Source: Clitopilus passeckerianus
Taxonomy: Eukaryota > Basidiomycota > Agaricomycetes > Agaricales > Entolomataceae
Reading direction: 5' to 3'
DNA: 64,000 nucleotides
NCBI GenBank assembly: GCA_944990035.1
Contig: CALYLX010000155.1
Location: forward strand, 1 to 64,000
The translations under genes and the position numbers were made by a program. Positions 24,377-36,002 of this stretch are shown here, in pieces (within the stretch, counting starts at the first letter, position 1; each line of letters starts with the position of its first letter). Under the pieces are notes generated by a model. That model saw only the letters and a program-made list of their open reading frames with translations. It did not search any database and was not told the DNA's origin.

Positions 24377-27300
24377 ATGATCCCCAATTTCAACAATCCC
24401 GGTCTGAGACAGCAGCAGCAGCAGCAACACCAACAGGGCCAGCAGCTCGGTGCTCAGCCAGGCCAAACACAACAGGAAGGGCATCAGGGATTTGACCAGA
24501 GGGCTTGGGCACAGATGCATCCAATCCAGCAAATGCGACATGTAGCAAATGAACTCACTGGTGGAGGCTCAACTCCCCAACAGCAGCAACAGGTGTGTTT
24601 CTTGCGCTATTTTACGGGTCCATTTTCGTTTCGCGTCTATAACCCTTCACCTTCTCACGAACGTGCTATCGTCGCCCATGCCGCATCATGCGTGTTATCC
24701 ACGCAGTCCCTTTGGTGTTGTTGCTAGTGATGGCATTCTTCGAATCGGACGAGCTTCTGAGTCAAACCCTATCCTACTCCTTCACTTTCTTCCTTGGTTA
24801 CGTAAAGGCGCCTGCAAGCTAGTGCTTATTCTTTGCCCTATTAGATGATGGAAATATTACGACAGCGGCATATGCAGCAACAACAGCAACAACAGCGCCA
24901 GCAGATGGCGAATGGACAGCAGTTTATGGGTGGACAGGGGATGGGCCTTGGTATGGGTGGCCCATCAGGTGGCCCACAGCAACCGTCTATGGGCCAGAAT
25001 GGACCCGGTCAACAGCATCCTCAACATATGCAGGCTGGCTTTCCTAACGCACCCGGAATGTCTAACCCTCCCTCAATGCAGCCATCTTTGAATCAGAACG
25101 CCGTGTTGCAGGCAGCCTTCCAAGCGAGCCAGTCCGGCCATTCTAACGCCAATAACCCCCAATTCAACCGCCAGTTGGAGCTAATGCTCGCGCAGCAGCA
25201 AAACCAACAACAACAACCACAGAACAGTTCAGTGATGCAAGCTCGACTTGAACAACAACGGCAACAGCAACTAGGCATGAACCCTGCAGGTGATTCATAC
25301 GTGTCTATTTTCAATAAACGATTATTCAGCGCCTCTCTGGCACGCATTTTTTAGTTGGCCCCCAGCAAGGGCAGCAACTCCAGCCAGGGAATCCTCAGCA
25401 GCGACGATTGACGCCTCAAGAGCTCAGCGAACGATACAGCGGTTTGAAAATCAACCTTGCCAACTGCGAGAAGGTGTTCGCTGCTCTTAGCCAGCAACAA
25501 CCACGAACGCCCGAAATCCAATTGAAGCTCCAACAGCTCGCGAAGGAGGTCGCCTTGCGAAAGGACGGCCTGCTTAAGATGCAACATGCATTGCAGCAAA
25601 CGGCTGGCCAAATGTACGCTCTAATCCCCAATTGTCACATTTGCAGACGCTCATTCATCTCTCCATCTTAGGCAACTTGCTCAGAATGGCGGTCAGAATC
25701 AAGGGAACGGTTCAGCACAGGCTCCATGGGGTGCCATGGGTAACTTTGAAACCCCTGGGAATGGCCAACCACACCGTCCGATGTCAAGACAGGCCACGGG
25801 GCCAAGCCCCAATGTTCAGCCGAGTCCTTCGCACGTACACACCCCGATCCAACAACCCAACAAGCAACCAGGCGTTGTCCCGCCGCCTCGTTCAAATCCT
25901 ACGCCTTCACAACAAGCCTCGCATCCTACCAACAACAACTCGGGAGGACTCGCCAATAATGCAGGAGGACAGCCTACGGGACCCTTTGGCAACCAGATGT
26001 CGCCGAGTATGGGGCAAATGTTCCCTTACAACATGCCGACTCCTAGTAATCCAAGCGCCTCGTCGCCATCTGCTGGTAGTGCAGTGGCTGTACAACAGAC
26101 GCCGTCGGGAGGACAGGGCACGATTGGAGGTGCCTTCCCTCCCCCATTGGAGAGGGCTAGGTTTGAAGGTGCCTACAAGACTTATTCGGCCAAGCAAGGG
26201 CTTAAGCATGAGATGCGATTGATGAGTGTGGAGGGTAAAACCATCGACTTGTATGGACTACATGTCAATGTCATGCAGGAAGGCGGTTGGAACAAGGTAT
26301 ATCCTGCTTTCCTATCTTCGAATAAGCACATCTGATTCCTCTGCATAGGTGCACAACAACGAACTCTGGAGTGTGATCGGTGGTCGCATGGGCTTTGTCC
26401 ATTTCCCTGGCTCTGAGTCAGAACCCGCTAAAGCTGGACCTGGTGTCGCTCAACGCCTGGCCCAAGTCTACAAGGAGTATCTTGCTGGCTTCGACCAAGT
26501 TTACATTAATTCAGTGATAGACTCTCGCAGGAAAATGCAAGTCAATCAGGCCATTAGTAACGGCGCCAACCCTGGGAACCTTCCTCCCAACAATCTGGTT
26601 CAAGGAGCGCAGAGTACACCCTTCAAGGCCGGTGGTCTTCCTGGAACAATCCCGCCCAAATGGCCAAGCTATTGCAATACGCCAATATGCCCGCTGCAGA
26701 GCTTCGCAATCTATCGTTGGGAGAGAGCTTGATTAACTTTGTCGAGATGAACCGCGCGAATCTACAGAGAGCAGGCCAACAGGGATTCATTCAGAATGCT
26801 ATGCGAACTCAGCACCCCGAGCAGGGCCCTGGGCCTCAAAATCAACAACTAGGCAGCCCATTCCATGGTGTTGCAGGTCTTCCTCCGTCGGGTCACCCTG
26901 GACAGATGCAACCCAACCAGCAGCAGCCTTTCCCCGGGCAGCCACCTAATGGCATGCCGAACCTGCTGGGGCTACCTGAAGGCCGGCAGCAAGTGCCTCA
27001 GCAAGCCATGTTCAATCCTTCTGGTGTCGGCGCTGTGACTCGTCCAACCGCTGAGCAAGTTCAAGCTGCCACGAACTTCATACAACGTTACAGGGATGAA
27101 TTTGTCCGCACAAGTGAGTTGCTATTTAATATGTCTATTGTACCTGCTGACCCCGAAATTAGATCTTCACCAGATGCCTCCAGTTGACCTACCTGTCGAT
27201 GGAAGAGCAGAATACCAGGCGATGTTCCAACAGCTATTGGCTATGATTGGTCAACTGGAACAGCGCCTGCCTTTCATATACTTTGCTGTGAGGAACGAAG

Positions 27301-28681
27301 ATGTGATGAGAAAGATTCTCGCAATCGTACGTCCATATACACTCTTGGGGCTGATCAGCTGTTGAACTCTTTTCAGATGGCGACAGCCAAACATCAACAG
27401 AATCTGTTGACTTCTGGGAAGCAGCCTGTTTTTGTCATTGGTAATGACCTCCTTCGCACCATGATTAGCCAGCTTCATATTGCTGCAAACCAACTTCAAC
27501 AATACTTCAGGGTACACCAGGCGCAGCAGAAACAAATGGGACAACCTAACCCTGAAATGAACCGCCAGCAACCTCTCATGGTTCAACAACCCCCACCTCC
27601 ACAACAGATGTCTCAACCTGTCGTTCCCACCACTCAGCCTCCCTCCATTTCTCCTAATGCCATACCAGTCAATCGGCCACCCGTGAATCTTCGCCCCCCA
27701 CCTAAGAAGGCCGGTCCTGCCGCGACCTCGGTCAATCAGCCTTCTTCTGCAGCGACACCTCCCTATGCAGCGTCGACACCCGTTGCAAACGCCTCCACTC
27801 CGAATCACACCGCTACTTCTCCCCAACAAAATCAGCCGACCAGTTCTCCCAAGACAAGGCCAACTCCGAAACCCAGATCAGCACCCACAGCGGCGGCTGC
27901 CAAACAGCGTCGAGCGTCTGTCAAGGGCCAGGCAGCGACTCCAGCTCCAGCTAGCTCTGATAACCAGTCGGCTCCCACCCCCAAAGAAACCGCGACCTCG
28001 AACGCTGGGACCCCGAACTCTGGAAAACGGCCTCGTGAAGAGGAACCTGTTCCTGGACCCTCAACCAGCAATGCTGAGGCTTCTAGCTCTGCCGTGGCGA
28101 ATGAACCATCGCCACCTAAACGCCTCAAGACGGAATGGGAAGGGCCACCCAGTGAAGAGCTCAAGAAGAAGCAGGAAGCAGTCGAAAACGTCAAGACGGA
28201 AGAAGATGCAAGTGTTTTCTTAGAACAGATGACGGAATTCATCAAGATGACTGCGAACGGCAGCGGTCAAGAGGCAAACCTCTCCTCAGATATTTCCGAA
28301 ACATTGGACATGTTGTTGAAGGGATGTGGCAATATGACGGATGGCCTTGACTTGTCCTCTCTCAATGCAATGGGAGAGTCAGGTTATTTGAGCCCGTCGA
28401 ACAAAATGGCCGCAGACGACTTTGGCGACTTCTTCGACTTCTCATCGTTCGGTACCCAGGACGATGAGTCCAAAGCTCCGACACCAGAACTTTCGGTATC
28501 GTCGACAAACCCTAGTCCTGAGTCAGGATCGGAATCAGAAGCTGGACACCATGCGTTGGCTCACAACACGGAGACCAAAACGGAAGAGATACCTGATTTG
28601 TTGAGATTGGGTGCCTGGAAGGAAATTGACGGAGGGAATCTGCTTACTATCAATCGTCGGAATGGAAATGGGAGGGACTAA
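24377..28681 (+). CDS. SWI1: ARID/BRIGHT-domain protein, SWI1-like SWI/SNF subunit
   Basis: Probable DNA-binding subunit of the SWI/SNF chromatin-remodelling complex. The N-terminal third is Gln/Asn/Pro-rich with several poly-Q tracts, encoded by imperfect CAG/CAA runs, for example near 24410 and 24880. The ARID domain spans the exon pair around 26140-26480: PPLERARFEGAYKTYSAKQG, TIDLYGLHVNVMQEGGWNKV, NELWSVIGGRMGFVHFPG and LAQVYKEYLAGFDQVY. A helical region (KLLQYANMPAAELRNLSLGE and VDGRAEYQAMFQQLLAMIGQ) follows, then a Pro/Ser/Thr-rich stretch with a Lys/Arg cluster and an acidic C-terminus. About seven exons. One frame step near 26640-26642 has no intron to explain it and fits one missing base (LPWNNPAQMAK restored). 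SWI1 identity rests on architecture; other ARID proteins are possible. Confidence 0.85.
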
Positions 28682-29121
28682 TGCCTACGCAGGATCAGCC
28701 GTGGGCAATTTCATAGTATGGATGCCTTGTTCTTTATGTCGATATTTTCTCGTTTCTCCTTTACGTTGTATATCTTTACCCCCACGGCTAACTTCCGCTA
28801 ATCTCTCAGCTTACCTTGATTGGTTTACTTTATTTCTTATGGTTCATCAGTTTCTTGGAAGGTATTCACCTCTCGATTCCCCACACCCCCTGTTTTACGT
28901 AGCCTCTCGTCTCTCGATGTCCTATTTTATCTTCCCGCTCTGTGTACTTTTACCTGTTGTTGTTCTATGTGCTATCGATCCCTTCCGGAACAGTGAACGA
29001 AGTTGATTGTAAAGATACATCTAATGCACATAAATTAAGCATACAGCGATATGTAGGGCTGGCGGGCCAGGCAAGGTATTCCAGAATAACAACAGAAGAT
29101 ATGAACAGTCCAGCACCGACT
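28682..29121. other. Convergent 3' untranslated region
   Basis: 440 bases between the converging ends of the SWI1-like gene and SAF4. T-rich on the plus strand, no coding potential recognised; presumably both 3' UTRs. Confidence 0.5.
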
Positions 29122-30328
29122 TCATTTTCCTGACCCTACGCCACTTATTTTCGAAATTGAGGTCCGTGGTTTGCCAAAGGGGTCTGACCGTCGAGCAGTA
29201 TTTTCTAGAATACGGGCTCGGAGAGAGCTGACGGAGCTGCTCGCTTTGGACGAGCTTGAGCCAGCACCAGGGCGTAATGAAGGAATGGAAATTGCATCAA
29301 CACCTAGCTTCCGACGTTTGCTTCTCTGCTCCATATCATGCTCTTGCTTTGCCTTCTGCCACTCGTCTTTGGCGATTTGTTTTGACGCATCGTCGTCTTC
29401 CAAAAGCTTCAGTTCTGAGGGAAGACCATACTTTCCCCTCATCGCGTCGTCTGCTTTCTGCTTTGCTTTCTCAACCTTTTTCTCCTCGCGGAATCGTTTG
29501 CGCGCTTTGAGCGAGAGGGTGTAGGGGTCGGCGTTGAATTGGTCGGAGACTTCTAGGAGGGATTCTAACCGGGGAACTTGGACCTTGGTTAGGTGGTTTT
29601 GGGCGTCTGTGGTTTTCTCGAGCGCTGCTAGAGGATCCACTGGAGCAGACGAGGCTTCGGTGTCTGCGAAGGAAGTCAAGTAAGCATCTGCAGGGAGTCG
29701 TTGCCGGAATGGAAGTACCATGAATTGCGAAGCCGCCATTTTCTTCAGGATTCCAGTCTTCCTCCTTCTGCCTGGCGCCAGATGTGACAACATATCTTGT
29801 GTTCTGGGCATTATGTCAGGGAAATAGTCAGATAGGTGTATAGGCTAGACGCACCTTTGGGTCGGTTTGAATCTCAAACCAGCCGTCACATAGATGACAT
29901 TTACATCGGAAAGAGTAGATCGGCGTTGAATAGTAGTTTCCTATCTTCTTCTTCTCTGCATTGTACCGTACGCCCATTCCAATGTGGTTGTTGCATGTTC
30001 CGCTAGAAGTAAGGGCGTATGTCGGGATGACTCGTGCCGGAGGAAGGATAATGGGCATACCACCAGATATTGAAAGGAAGTTCAAAGCGGGTAATGAGGA
30101 TACCCTGATCGAGTTTACGAGCTCTGTCTCCGAGAGCATGTTTTCCTATAGGTTGCAGTCCGAAGGTCAGCCGCAATGAATAGTCGAGAAATTTGGTATG
30201 TTACGCACCTCTAACTTTATTCAGACTTCCTTGAGATGGGTCATAATCTGGTGGGTAATATCTGTATTTTTTGGTCAGCGCATCTTCGATGTCGATGCCA
30301 GGGGTGCGTCCTTGTTAAATCCTTGCAT
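29122..30328 (-). CDS. SAF4: CCDC130/SAF4 (CWC16 family) splicing factor
   Basis: CWC16-family protein of the CCDC130/SAF4 branch, linked to the spliceosome. Six exons (30312-30328, 30209-30261, 30061-30145, 30002-29855, 29803-29719, 29663-29122) sum to 930 bases, 309 residues. The start MQGFNKYYPPDYDPSQGSLN is followed by HALGDRARKLDQGILITRFE, then two CxxC pairs: WCGTCNNHIGMGVRYNAEKK and KCHLC. After NTRYVVTSGARQKEEDWNPE comes a coiled, Lys/Glu-rich region and a Ser-rich tail. NNHIGMGVRYNAEKKKIG separates it from the YJU2 branch. Intron 1 (30262-30311) starts with GG instead of GT, though the next bases (ACGC) fit a normal donor GTACGC; every other intron is canonical. Confidence 0.93.
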
Positions 30329-30940
30329 TATTGGTCGTCTAGCAGCAGTCCAGGGATCTTTGAGGTTACGCTGAGAGACTGTACACGGCCAACTTGAAGG
30401 CAATCGCTGACAAAGCACTTTCGGACTTGTCTCAAATCCAATACTTGCAACCCAGCTCTGCACCAACAATCGGACCGTTTTTCCAATTCTGAGAAGTTCG
30501 ATACCTGCTTTCTGAGGGTTCTTGAGGTCTCCTTGTAATGCGGACCGCAGGCTTCCGAACCTTGTGACCTGACATCTTACTGGCTGGCCCTTTCTTTCCG
30601 GTCCTCCCTTATTATAGTGTGAGAACCACATTGTGCTTGCACTCTTGCGTGAATCCTTCGGTGAGTTGCTCAGCAGATCACCCAAGCTTCACCTACAGAA
30701 CGTCGTGGCGGATATGTCCGACGTGACCATGAATCTATTTCCCATGTGGACTTCCATATGAGAGTCGATCAGCTGAGGATTCGCTACCCTCCAGAACCTT
30801 GTATCAGAACTTGAGCAACAAGCATTCAACCGGTCTAACACCATTTCTTATTCGCCCCATAGCTTGTCAAAGGTTTAGCAGCTAACCGTGACATGCGTCT
30901 TTCATGGGCTGACCGACCCACTTCGCTTAGATGGACGACC
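30329..30940. other. Intergenic region between SAF4 and first GH79 gene
   Basis: About 600 bases of divergent upstream DNA serving SAF4 and the GH79 gene. The open frame 30275-30685 on the minus strand overlaps SAF4 exon 1 in part and resembles nothing known, so I do not call it. Confidence 0.45.
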
Positions 30941-30948
30941 TATATAAA
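30941..30948 (+). promoter_or_regulatory. TATA box of GH79 gene A
   Basis: TATATAAA lies 56 bases before the ATG of the first GH79 gene. The second copy has TATAAAA 54 bases before its ATG, so element and spacing are conserved between the paralogues, which supports a working TATA box. Confidence 0.65.
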
Positions 30949-30996
30949 TGGGCGCTGGACAACTTGCAAGTCCAACTAGTAGCCCTTCTGCACAAG

Positions 30997-32993
30997 ATGA
31001 TTAGTCGCTTCGCTGTGCTTGCTCTCCTGTTCCACTTGCACTCCGCCAATTCAGTCAATGTCGCGATTCCATTGACGCCTGGTGCAGACACTCCTACGGT
31101 TTCGCCGTCATTGATCTCTCTGTCTATTGAGATGGATCGTTGGCCTGACTGGGTTGGCTCCACGTCGAGGAACCAGTTCTTCTTTAACACGCTGGATAAC
31201 CTGCAGCAGCTGACTGGGGAACCTCCTCAAATCCGTATTGGCGGTAATACTGAAGACAAATCCAGCTTCAACGCTAATGCGAAGGCGAGTAATGTCGACT
31301 TAGGGTGAACTTGGCATTGAACTGACGTCACTTTCCTCTTTAGTTTGCGGAGGCTGTTTTCCCAGACCCCAACTCAGTCACTCCATATCCAGAGGCAACA
31401 AAGGTGGTGGTAGGGAACTCGTACTATGCAACTACGCGCTTCTTGCCTCCTCGTAAGCGAACCCAATGCCACCTGAAGAGGAAACTACTGAATATCGACC
31501 ATCTAGGCACTCGTGTAACTTGGGGACTCAACCTGGGCGGTAACAATAGGACGACAGCCTATCTGCAAGCCCAAGCGATTGCGAACGTTTTCAATTCGCC
31601 AGAAATCAAGAGTGCTGGTATTGTTCTGGACTACGTTGAAATTGGCAACGAACCAGACCTCTACAAAAATAATGGTCTTCGTCCAAGCAATTACACCGTT
31701 AACCAATGGGTCCAGGAGTATGTATTGGGCAAAAACAATTTATGGGCTTGTCTGACGATGAAACAGGTGGCTCTCTTTTGCTGGCAATGTTACCGGAGTC
31801 TTGGGTATCACTGAAAGCTCTCACACCAAGTTCCTCGGCGCATCCTTTGCAGGATCATCCCATACTACCTCTGGATTCTCCCCTCAAGCAGCCTTCCAAT
31901 CCGGTCTTCTGACTGGCCCAGGCAAGCTTATCTCAACGTGAGCAGCTGCTTTTTAAGTGCCTTGGCGGTTGACGCTTACAAGGAATACAGGATCTCGCAG
32001 CATCGATACAGTGGCTCTTTCTGTGCTGGAAGCGGCGGCCTCCTGCAGGACCTCATGACTAAATCCACGATCCGAGGAAATCTGACAGGTTTCACACCTG
32101 ATATCCAAGCAACATTCGCCCAAGGGCGAGATTACATCCTTGGGGAGACTAACAGTTATGCTTGTCATGTAAGTAGGGATGTGGACCCGCCTTTGCAGAA
32201 TATTTATATTCTCTGTTGCGCAGGGCGCTCCTCGTGTCAGTAACACTGCTGGTGCCGCCTTGTGGGCCTTGGACTATGCGTTGTACGCGTAAGTCGTCGA
32301 GTTAGCATCTTCGCTGACATTTCACTGACTACCTGCTAGCACCCAACTGAAAATAAGCACAGTTGTCTTCCACGAAGGCATTGGGTTCAAGTATGATTTT
32401 GTGAGGCCCCCTTCCACCGGTCTCAGAATAAATGACTGACGCAATCACACAGATTCAACCAGCTACGCTCACCAGATCCATCCTCGACGCCTCTCCGTTG
32501 CCCACGCCTCTCGCTCCTCACGTTCAACCTTTGTATTACGCAGCAGTCATTGCTGCCGAAGCTATTGGGAAGAGTGGGCAGGCGCAAATCACGGAACTCA
32601 AGATTGACAATCCTCGGGCTGCTGGTTACGCGGTCTATGAACACGGCAAAGTCGTTCGCGCAGTTTTGATCAACTCGCAAGCCTACTTGTCGGACAGCCC
32701 TCAAAGAAATACCATTCATCTGGACCTCAGCTTCGCCGGTAATGGGCCTTTATTCGCTTCTGCGAAGAGACTCACTATTGGGTATGTTTCTCCATAATTC
32801 AGCTTGTTGGCGCTCGCTCATTTGATTCGCTCAACGTAGACACGCGACAGATGATTCTGGGGTGACATGGGGTGGACAGACATACGAGACTCCTGACGGT
32901 CGCCCGCGTGGGGCTTCTCAGGTCGAGAAGGTGGAAATTGCCAAGGGTATTGATATTCAGGATACTGAGGCCGTTCTTCTTCAATTCCTCTGA
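30997..32993 (+). CDS. Secreted GH79 beta-glucuronidase-like hydrolase, copy A
   Basis: Glycoside hydrolase family 79; fungal members remove glucuronic acid or 4-O-methyl-glucuronic acid from arabinogalactan-protein side chains. The start chosen is ATG 30997, giving a signal peptide (MISRFAVLALLFHLHSANS) before VNVAIPLTPG. A (beta/alpha)8 barrel follows: SLSIEMDRWPDWVGSTSRNQ, PQIRIGGNTED, VTWGLNLGGNNRTTAY. The expected acid/base Glu is in DYVEIGNEPDLY and the nucleophile Glu in ILGETNSYACH. The C-terminal beta-domain carries KIDNPRAAGYAVYEHGK and DDSGVTWGGQTYETPDGRP. About nine exons. The intron after NANAK begins GC (GCGAGT, 31285) and ends TAG (31343); copy B has a GT intron at the same site. 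Several NxT/S sites fit secretion. Substrate is inferred from family. Confidence 0.9.
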
Positions 32994-33650
32994 ATCCTTC
33001 TCTGAGACATCCAAGAATACATCTCTTTATTGCACCCCTTCTCATCTATAAAGAACATTCCTTTCCGCCAGATTTTCCGAAGTCTTGCCCCCAGCTCTTC
33101 TTGCTATCCCTGAGCCAAAAATTTCCAACCTAATCGGCCGCAGAACTGCTCACGGAGGTGTGAGCCTCTACCCGCCTCCCCGTGGCGTTCGCGGTGAGAG
33201 CAGACTATAATTCAGATGATCTCGTATGAGAAATCGCACATTCAATATTTGTACCCCTTGGCCCTTGGAACCCTATTGGGCCCGGATGTTCGGTCCGATC
33301 CCGTCAATGACCACACATCACCGATCCGCTCTGGGAAACTGGACAAGTACTGCACTCAAACCCTGCGCCAATGTTGCCTACGTCGTCGAAATGTAACTCG
33401 GCGACAACCGGTCCATGGGGAGGGATTTTCTCCCGTTCGCATGATCTCCTTGCTGGACGGCCCACGGCCCGGGCGCTGTATCAGCTGAGAAACGGTATGA
33501 AGTCAGAGCTGGTCATTTGTCGATTCTCTCGATCACCTCTAGTCTCCTGGTCATTGTGCGAGGGCTTCTGTCGTTGCCTAATGCTTCTCCAAAGGATCAC
33601 TGTGGGCCGTAGCATCGCAGGACGAGGATCTGTGGTGCTTATCATCGCCC
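32994..33650. other. Spacer between tandem GH79 genes
   Basis: About 660 bases with the terminator region of copy A and the promoter of copy B. No gene or recognisable repeat is seen; minus-strand frames here are chance readings. Confidence 0.5.
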
Positions 33651-33657
33651 TATAAAA
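33651..33657 (+). promoter_or_regulatory. TATA box of GH79 gene B
   Basis: TATAAAA, 54 bases before the ATG at 33705, matching the position of the TATA element in the upstream paralogue. Confidence 0.6.
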
Positions 33658-33704
33658 CTCACCTTTGCTGCTCTTTTTGACAGTTGATATTTGACTGTTC
33701 AGGA

Positions 33705-35718
33705 ATGCTCTTTCTCCAGTTTGCCCTAGCCGTTCTTCCTCATTCTTACTTGGCGGCGGCATTGACCCTTTTTCTGCCGCTAACCCCGAATAAAGATGCA
33801 CGCCAAATATCGCCCTCGCTTGTTTCTCTGTCCATAGAAATGGATCGTTGGACTGATTGGGTGGGCTCGGGTTCACGGAATGAGTTCTTCTACAATACTC
33901 TAGATAACCTCAAGAGGTTGACTGGGGAACCACCGCAAATCCGAATTGGAGGTAATACGGAGGATCGGACCGTATTTCAATCGAAAATGAAGGTGCGATT
34001 CATGTCCTCAGGAATAGGAGCAGATATCTCATATTCTACGCAGGAGACGGGGTTGGTATTTCCTGAACCTACGAAAGACGTGCCGTACCCAGAGGCTGTA
34101 AATGTTACATTTGGACATGCCTTCTACGAGACAACGCGGTTTCTACCACGCAGTAAGCTCTCCTAAATTTACGACGTTAATCGTTGCTGATTCAGAATTC
34201 TATTTTCTACAGACACTAAGGTGACTTGGGGACTAAACCTAGGAGCCAATAATACTACCATTGCTTATCAGCAAGCTCGAGCAATTCAGAAAGTATTTAA
34301 ATCACCCGGGATCAGAGAGAGGGGGATCGTGCTGGACTACGTGGAAATCGGGAATGAACCTGACCTGTACAAAACTAACAACCTCCGATCGCCCAATTAC
34401 ACCGTTTCCAACTGGGTCAACGAGTATGAATCCCCTTATGTATTTCTGCAGAGACTGATCTAGTCCTTCAGGTGGCTTCCCTTTGCGGCCAATGTATCTG
34501 ATATTCTGGGTATCAACGAGCATTCTCAGACCAAGTTCTTGGGATGCTCATTCTCCGGGCACTCTCATGAGTATGGGTTTACGGCTCAGGCTGCGTTCGA
34601 CGCTGGTTTGATGAAAGGGCCAGGAAAATTCATTTCAAGGTAAGGGCAAAGAATATTTTCAGACTCTCTGCAACTGACATTGGGCTCAGATTCTCCCAGC
34701 ATCGTTACAGTGGCTCATTTTGTGCTGGAAGCGGCGGTTTATTGCAGGATCTCATGACCAAATCAACCATCAGAGGCAATCTCTCGGTCTTCACGCCGGA
34801 CATTCAGGCAGCATCACAGCAGGGATTGGATTTCATCTTTGGAGAAACAAACAGCTACTCGTGCCATGTAAGTAACAATAACGCTAGGGAGGCAGCCATG
34901 TCTCACCAATTTAAATGTATCAGGGTGCTCCAGGAGTGAGCAATACAGCAGGAGCAGCCATCTGGGCTGTGGACTATGTATTACATGCGTGAGTGACCAT
35001 AGTCCGTCATACGGGAAATGATCTTCTGACACCATCCCTTACTTCTTAAAGCCACACCTTGGGAGTGTCGACGGTTTTCTTCCATGAAGGCGTTGGATAT
35101 AATTATGCGCTGGTATGTTATTGGGCAACAAAAAAGCGTTATTTGTGTGCTTACCAGGTGTTTTAGATCCAATCAGCCACACTGACGAGATCGATTCTGG
35201 ATGGCTCGCCACTGCCACAACCGCTTCCTCCCCACATCCAACCTACCTATTATGCTGCTGTCGTTATTGCGGAGGCAACTGGTAGGAGCGGAATTACTCG
35301 CATGGCGGAGCTAGCTATAGATCACCCTCGAATTTCTGCCTATGCATTCTATGAGCATGGGAAGTTAGCTCGAGCTGTGGTGCTCAACTCTCAGGCCTAC
35401 CTACCAGAGAGTACTGAGAGATCCATCGTCCATATTGACCTGAGTTGCTTGGCCGGGAGTGGACATTCACCGGGGAGAGCGACTGTCAAACGACTTGCAA
35501 TACGGTAAGAAATCCACTTGTAATAAACTCATATATGCAGAGATTCTTAGTGTGCTTTCTCTAGTAGAGCCACGGACGATTCAGGTGTGACTTGGGGAGG
35601 CCAAACGTATGAAACACCTGACGGTCGACCGGGTGGGGCTGAGCAAGCAGAGACGGTATCAGTGGAACAAGGAGTTGATATACAAGACACGGAGGTTATT
35701 TTGTTGAATTTTCTTTGA
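33705..35718 (+). CDS. Secreted GH79 beta-glucuronidase-like hydrolase, copy B
   Basis: Tandem paralogue of the preceding gene with the same intron positions and motif order. The signal peptide is MLFLQFALAVLPHSYLAAA. Conserved blocks are SLSIEMDRWTDWVGSGSRNE, PQIRIGGNTEDR, VTWGLNLGANNTTIAY, DYVEIGNEPDLY (acid/base Glu), FSQHRYSGSFCAGSGGLLQD, FGETNSYSCH (nucleophile Glu) and TDDSGVTWGGQTYETPDGR. Both catalytic residues are kept, so this copy is presumably active. Intron 1 has a normal GTGCGA donor where copy A has GC. Protein identity to A is high in the barrel and lower in the C-terminal domain, so the duplication is not recent. It ends at TGA 35716. Confidence 0.9.
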
Positions 35719-36002
35719 CAGTAGCACGTTTGTAGCTGGACCCATAAATTAATCGGTCAATTTTGTTCGACGATCAGGAATTAATCCCATGGAATAAAAT
35801 GCTAATGGCGTGTACGTCTTTCTGCCTCCGAGCGTTCAATAACTTATGCGAGGTCCTCGAGTTTCATTAGCTTTGGAGTGGTGCCGTTGGCGCCCATATC
35901 CATGCAAATCAGTTTTGATGAATACAGGTATTGCCCTGATTCGGAACCTTGCAAACAGGGATACACAGCACTACGCGGTCCGCCTGAACTTCGTCAGAAC
36001 TC

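Noticed and set aside
24377..25300. CAG/CAA runs as a microsatellite or CRISPR-like repeat
   Set aside because: The runs are short, imperfect and in the reading frame of the SWI1-like protein; there are no spacers.
29171..29524. Plus-strand 117-codon frame over the SAF4 3' exon
   Set aside because: Antisense reading of a Lys/Glu-rich exon that is well supported on the minus strand.
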